From positions 186,001 to 250,000 of the forward strand of contig NC_015125.1 of the NCBI RefSeq assembly GCF_000202635.1: a DNA stretch of 64,000 bases, in the 5' to 3' direction. Each line of letters opens with the position of its first letter. The first letter of the stretch is position 1. The notes under the pieces are model-generated. The model had not been told where the DNA came from, made no database searches, and saw only the letters and a program-made list of their open reading frames with translations. The DNA is from Microbacterium testaceum StLB037 (GTDB lineage Bacteria; Actinomycetota; Actinomycetes; Actinomycetales; Microbacteriaceae). Below, piece after piece: positions 62,675 through 64,000 of this stretch. Both the position numbers and the translations under genes were made by a program.

Positions 62675-63118
62675 TCAGGGAGCAGCCCGGTCGTTGGGCT
62701 GGATGCGACTTGCGTTCACAGCTTGGATGATCTGGTCAGCGGCATGAGACGGCGTCTCGTGCTCCCAGAACCGCAGGACGAGCCAGCCGCGTGCCTCAAG
62801 GTGAGTTGTCGTCTCCACGTCGCGAACCCGATTCCGTTCGATCTTCGCGCTCCAGTAGTCGAGATTCGTGGCGGGCATGCTGAAGTGCTGCGGGCAGCCG
62901 TGCCAGTAGCAGCCGTCAATGAACACGGCGATCCGCACACGAGTGAACAGCATGTCTGCGGTGCGGCGAAGGTCCTTCTCTGGGCGCGCGTTCACTCGAT
63001 AGCGCAGGCCGGCTGCGTGCACGAGCCGTCGCACGGCAAGCTCGGCCTTTGTGTCGCGCCCTCGATTGCCTTGCATGGTCTTGCGCGCGGCGTCGCTGGA
63101 TGCCCACGGCGTGTACAT
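62675..63118 (-). CDS. vsr: Very short patch repair endonuclease
   Basis: 147 residues matching Vsr: RDTKAELAVRRLVHAAGLRYRVN, the catalytic Asp in RRTADMLF, FIDGCYWHGCP with the conserved His and zinc cysteines, and YWSAKIERNRVRD followed by RFWEHE. Vsr nicks T:G mismatches created by deamination of 5-methylcytosine, so its place ahead of a C5-methyltransferase gene is expected. Nine bases separate it from the upstream HEPN-like gene. Confidence 0.95.
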   Translation of the reverse strand: MYTPWASSDAARKTMQGNRGRDTKAELAVRRLVHAAGLRYRVNARPEKDLRRTADMLFTRVRIAVFIDGCYWHGCPQHFSMPATNLDYWSAKIERNRVRDVETTTHLEARGWLVLRFWEHETPSHAADQIIQAVNASRIQPNDRAAP

Positions 63119-63127
63119 GGCTCGAGA

Positions 63128-63697
63128 CTACGGCTCCCGCGTTGAAACGTCCGGTGATGCCTCGACACCCGCGATCTGGAGGAGGTACGTCAGGAGCGCG
63201 CCGGAGCCACTGACAATGTGGTCGCGGTCGAGGTCGACGCCGTCGAAGTCGGGATTGGTGTCGACGTTGACGCCGCCCCAGAAGCGATCGAGGGAGCGCA
63301 TGATCTCTTGCAGCTCCGCGAGTCTGTCGACGCTGACGTCGGCATCGGGGTCGACGATGAATCGTGCGAGCTCGTGCGCGATCTCGTGGCGGTGGGATCG
63401 GATCGCTTCGAGCGCGTCGACCTGTTTCTGGGTGAGCGCGTCGATCTGGATCAGCCAGTTCACGGACGCGTCGAATACGTTTCGGCCGAGAGTCAGCACG
63501 CTCTGCTCGTAGTGCTCCGAGTAGATCAGCCCATCTTCGGAGGAACCTTGGAGGAAAAAGCCTTTGACCTCATCCACGATGGCGGTCTTGACGAGCTCGT
63601 ATCCGGTGAGGAGGGCGCCGGCGCGAACGAGGGCGGCGACGACGTTGTCGGGTTGAATCTTGTCATGGAGCCTTTTGGCGTAGGCGTCATCAACCAT
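63128..63697 (-). CDS. HEPN-like protein in restriction operon
   Basis: 189 residues, mostly helical. The central AIRSHRHEIAHELARFIVD carries R-x4-H (RHEIAH), the HEPN ribonuclease motif, flanked by long helices (VNWLIQIDALTQKQVDALE and LAELQEIMRSLDRFWGG). ATG 63697 follows AGAGGGGG. It ends nine bases before vsr, so it belongs to the same operon and may be an auxiliary effector. RNase activity is inference from the motif. Confidence 0.75.
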   Translation of the reverse strand: MVDDAYAKRLHDKIQPDNVVAALVRAGALLTGYELVKTAIVDEVKGFFLQGSSEDGLIYSEHYEQSVLTLGRNVFDASVNWLIQIDALTQKQVDALEAIRSHRHEIAHELARFIVDPDADVSVDRLAELQEIMRSLDRFWGGVNVDTNPDFDGVDLDRDHIVSGSGALLTYLLQIAGVEASPDVSTREP

Positions 63698-63710
63698 GGT
63701 CGCCCCCTCT

Positions 63711-64000
63711 CTACCCGTGTAGCAGGATGCGTCGTCTGCCGATCCTAGGACCGAAGTCGACGGTGACGACGGTCCCGTGTCGGGTGGTGGCCAATTCCAG
63801 GATCTGTCCTTCCCCAAACGTCTCGTGTCGGAGTGTCCCTCCGACGTCTGCCACCGCGGGCCTTCGCACGCCCAGCTCCTGTGGCGATATGGACGGCGCG
63901 CCGGCTTGGGCCTCCCAGCTCTCGATGAGGTAGACGACCGTGGGCAGCACGACTCCGACAGCCATTCGAGCGAGGGAGGGATCGACGAGATCGGATCCGC
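63711..64000 (-). CDS. C-terminal part of protein with UvrD-type Tudor domain, cut by window edge
   Basis: The frame is open to the right edge, reading SDLVDPSLARMAVGVVLPTVVYLIESWE before the ATG at 63965, so the true start is outside. The last 45 residues (GGTLRHETFGEGQILELATTRHGTVVTVDFGPRIGRRRILLHG) resemble the Tudor-like domain at the end of UvrD/PcrA helicases. Whether a helicase domain precedes it cannot be seen. It ends 13 bases before the HEPN-like gene and is probably in the same operon. Confidence 0.65.
   Translation of the reverse strand, partial: GSDLVDPSLARMAVGVVLPTVVYLIESWEAQAGAPSISPQELGVRRPAVADVGGTLRHETFGEGQILELATTRHGTVVTVDFGPRIGRRRILLHG

Larger units (their letters stand above)
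43813..64000. mobile_element. Genomic island with tandem tRNA-targeted insertions
   Basis: The region from tRNA fragment A to the right edge differs from the left part: lower GC in several genes, scarce GGATGCC, many orphan and defence genes, tRNA fragments at 43.8 and 47.1 kb, and a decayed integrase at 46.6-47.1 kb. Because neither fragment carries the tRNA 5' half, successive elements probably inserted between the older one and an intact tRNA lying to the right of the window. The right boundary is not seen. Confidence 0.65.

Overview
The window is very GC-rich. Most genes sit in tightly packed operons with ATGA or GTGA start/stop overlaps, GTG starts are common, and the heptamer GGATGCC/GGCATCC recurs constantly. 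Gene content and style suggest an actinobacterium of the Microbacteriaceae, most likely Microbacterium or a close relative. That placement is inference, because no rRNA or other taxonomic marker is present.

Positions 1 to about 43.7 kb look like native chromosome. In order: an aldehyde/alcohol dehydrogenase pair; a voltage-gated-type K+ channel; an iron-siderophore uptake operon (binding lipoprotein, two permeases, ATPase, siderophore-interacting flavoprotein) behind an IdeR/DtxR-like box; a cohesin-bearing surface protein next to a secreted dockerin-bearing amidase; a secreted matrixin-like protease and lipoproteins; pyruvate oxidase; an AraC regulator/DUF2000 pair; two NarL-type two-component systems, one divergent from a MacB-type ABC exporter; several small membrane proteins; leuA with a leucine-rich leader peptide; a TetR-controlled pyruvate dehydrogenase operon (E1 alpha, E1 beta, E2); a 906-residue membrane protein of unknown role; and a MarR regulator divergent from a TasA/camelysin-like protein and a SipW-type signal peptidase.

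From about 43.8 kb to the right edge the sequence changes. GC falls in several genes, GGATGCC becomes rare, and the content is accessory. Two 43-bp fragments of the 3' half of tRNA-Pro(GGG), at 43.8 and 47.1 kb and each followed by a terminator, together with a decayed tyrosine integrase, mark tandem insertions at a tRNA gene. The cargo is mainly predicted defence: a Ymh/TIGR02391 protein, an ApeA-like HEPN protein, a protein joining sigma-70 region 4 to a TnsA-like nuclease, an AbiE toxin-antitoxin pair, an AbiTii cluster, and an operon of GHKL ATPase, C5 methyltransferase, Vsr and a HEPN-like protein.

The most unusual locus is a three-gene operon at 47.3-49.2 kb. It encodes a 47-residue peptide with a WSSWTR core, an FxsB-like radical SAM/SPASM enzyme, and a two-helix membrane protein. 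It looks like an undescribed type of cyclophane (triceptide-like) RiPP. Other notable signals are two matching 59-bp palindromic elements, a tandem repeat filling the gap between two convergent genes, and a gene broken by one nonsense codon and one frameshift.
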